From positions 186,001 through 250,000 of the forward strand of contig NZ_FNCJ01000013.1 of NCBI RefSeq assembly GCF_900100735.1: a stretch of DNA of 64,000 nucleotides. The letters are read 5' to 3'. Made by a program: the position numbers and the translations under genes. Origin of the DNA: Paraburkholderia phenazinium. GTDB lineage: Bacteria > Pseudomonadota > Gammaproteobacteria > Burkholderiales > Burkholderiaceae. Positions 62,832 through 64,000 of this stretch are shown here, piece by piece (within the stretch, counting starts at the first letter, position 1; every line of letters starts with the position of its first letter). The notes beneath the pieces are model-generated. The model searched no databases. It was not told where the DNA came from and saw only the letters and a list, made by a program, of their open reading frames with translations.

Positions 62832-64000
62832 TCAGGCCTGGCCGATGTATCCGACCAGTTCCCATTCCACCTTCGCCATCTGCTGGCGCAGCCCCATTAC
62901 CTGGTCCAGCAAAGCCACTTTGCGCGGCTCATGCACGACGAGCGACGGCAACACGTCGCCCTTCAGGAAGCGCCGCTGCGCGTCTCCCATCTGGCCTTTG
63001 CTGAGCCTTGCGCACCAGACGCCGTCTTCAGGACAGGGGTCGCCTGTGGTGGCAATCGTCCCGATCGGCAGGCGCGTGGCAACGGTTGCGGGTTGATCCG
63101 CTGTCGATGTTTTGCTGGACGTCCCAGCCAGCGGCAGGCCGGTCGCCGGGTCAAGGTTCTTCGCCTTCGCAAGCTGGTCGATGAGTTCGTCAGAGGGTTT
63201 CTGCGGCGGCACCGCTGCGTCCTGTTCCTTCTGCCACTGGAAGGTGCCGTCCCAAGGCGGCAGTTTTGCAGGCGGCAACGGGACGATCTTGTCGATGTCG
63301 GGAACCTTGGGATTGCGGCCGTCGTTGCTGTCTATGAAATCACCGATCAGGCTATAACGCCGCGCGCGCTCAGGGTCATTGGACAGTGCGAGGTAATACA
63401 ATCGATTGGTCTCTGGAGGACCCTTAAAACCGTTTTCAAGGAAAGAGGCCGATTGCAAATCACCTGCTTCGACCCCCTTCTGAAAAGCCTTGATTGCGTC
63501 CGGAAAAAGTCCGTTGTCCTGTAGGTCGAGGCCCAGCATCTTTGCCGCTTTGCCATAACCCTGGTCTGTCGCGCATTCGCGCATCTGTTTCGCGATCGCC
63601 GGTGCCTTATCCATCGGCGCAAGCAATTCACCGATGCGATACTGCGCATCGGGGTTCCCCAGATCAGCCGCCTTGCGGAAGTAACGCAGCGACATTTCTG
63701 CATCCTGCTTCAGGCCGTAACCTGTTTCGAGATAGTAACCAATGTCGTAGTAGCCGCCTGGCACACCCTGCTTAACCAGTTGCGAGGCAAGGTCTACCGC
63801 TTCTTTCGCCCCCTCAGGAGAAAGCGCAAGCCCCTGCGAGATCAGCAGTTGGGCATTCTCATTAGCCTTGTAATGACCATATGCCGCTGCGATCCGGTAG
63901 TAGCGCAGGATATCGTCAAAGTCCTTAGGCCCGTCCTTTTTCTGCAGATACCGGGCGTACTGGAAAAGGCTGTCTGCCTTCGGGTCGAGCGGCGGCAGGT
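62832..64000 (-). CDS. Sel1-repeat protein, T6SS-associated, 5' part outside the window
   Basis: The frame is open to the window edge; 389 codons are visible. Sel1-like TPR units (YYDIGYYLETGYGLKQDAEM, SLRYFRKAADLGNPDAQYRI) are followed by a DUF6396-like domain with NRLYYLALSNDPERARRYSL and a Pro-rich stretch, and a C-terminal helix. Proteins of this kind lie next to PAAR and effector genes, often as immunity or accessory proteins. The start codon and any signal peptide are beyond 64000. Confidence 0.75.
   Translation of the reverse strand, partial: LPPLDPKADSLFQYARYLQKKDGPKDFDDILRYYRIAAAYGHYKANENAQLLISQGLALSPEGAKEAVDLASQLVKQGVPGGYYDIGYYLETGYGLKQDAEMSLRYFRKAADLGNPDAQYRIGELLAPMDKAPAIAKQMRECATDQGYGKAAKMLGLDLQDNGLFPDAIKAFQKGVEAGDLQSASFLENGFKGPPETNRLYYLALSNDPERARRYSLIGDFIDSNDGRNPKVPDIDKIVPLPPAKLPPWDGTFQWQKEQDAAVPPQKPSDELIDQLAKAKNLDPATGLPLAGTSSKTSTADQPATVATRLPIGTIATTGDPCPEDGVWCARLSKGQMGDAQRRFLKGDVLPSLVVHEPRKVALLDQVMGLRQQMAKVEWELVGYIGQA

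Overview
This 64 kb window is high-GC betaproteobacterial chromosome, most probably Paraburkholderia/Burkholderia. The evidence is the housekeeping gene types (ubiC, htpG, parE-parC, uup), the codon bias, LecB-family lectins, a MocR regulator and a PAAR/Sel1 type VI secretion (T6SS) fragment at the right edge. No species is claimed.

Layout. (1) 1-29.3 kb is ordinary core and flexible chromosome: ubiC, an OmpA-like lipoprotein, two TPR-glycosyltransferase paralogues, htpG, MocR, VOC, aminotransferase, RidA, PhzF, a GGDEF-EAL protein, a chromate transporter, an acetylpolyamine amidohydrolase-like deacetylase, a CopD-like membrane protein, parE-parC, a gutted MNT nucleotidyltransferase, uup, a DUF4399 protein, rubredoxin and a LysR/SDR divergent pair. 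(2) 29.3-32.3 kb is a compact SiaABCD-like signalling operon (PP2C phosphatase, kinase, antagonist, diguanylate cyclase) whose phosphatase carries CBS-type input instead of a membrane sensor. (3) 32.4-37.0 kb holds a TonB siderophore receptor behind a Fur box and two LecB-family lectin genes, one of them a large fusion lectin. (4) 37.8-56.04 kb is an integrated element of about 18.2 kb in the 3' end of a tRNA-Arg(CCT) gene. (5) 56.4-61.7 kb is a co-directional dsdA / amidase / LysR / MFS cluster. (6) 61.8-64 kb is a T6SS-associated PAAR/Sel1 fragment that runs off the window.

The element at 37.86-56.04 kb has a P4-type integrase, an imperfect copy of the tRNA 3' end at the far side, and a shared 15-bp GGGGCATCGTTGGGG site near each end. 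Inside are two AlpA-type regulators, a DUF4224/Xis-like pair, an SSB, an initiator-like replication gene with iteron-like repeats inside its coding sequence, a DUF5681 protein, a large virion-ejection-like protein and a tail-fibre-like protein. I saw no terminase large subunit, portal, capsid, sheath or lysis gene. It is either a degraded prophage or a phage-satellite-like element.

The best candidate for an undescribed system is a three-gene operon (55792 down to 53533, minus strand) in the cargo position next to the right attachment site. All three genes are joined by 4-bp stop/start overlaps. They encode a 368-aa protein of unknown family, a 142-aa winged-helix-like protein and a 243-aa PD-(D/E)xK nuclease-like protein. 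I propose it as a candidate anti-phage defence module; this is inference from architecture and position.
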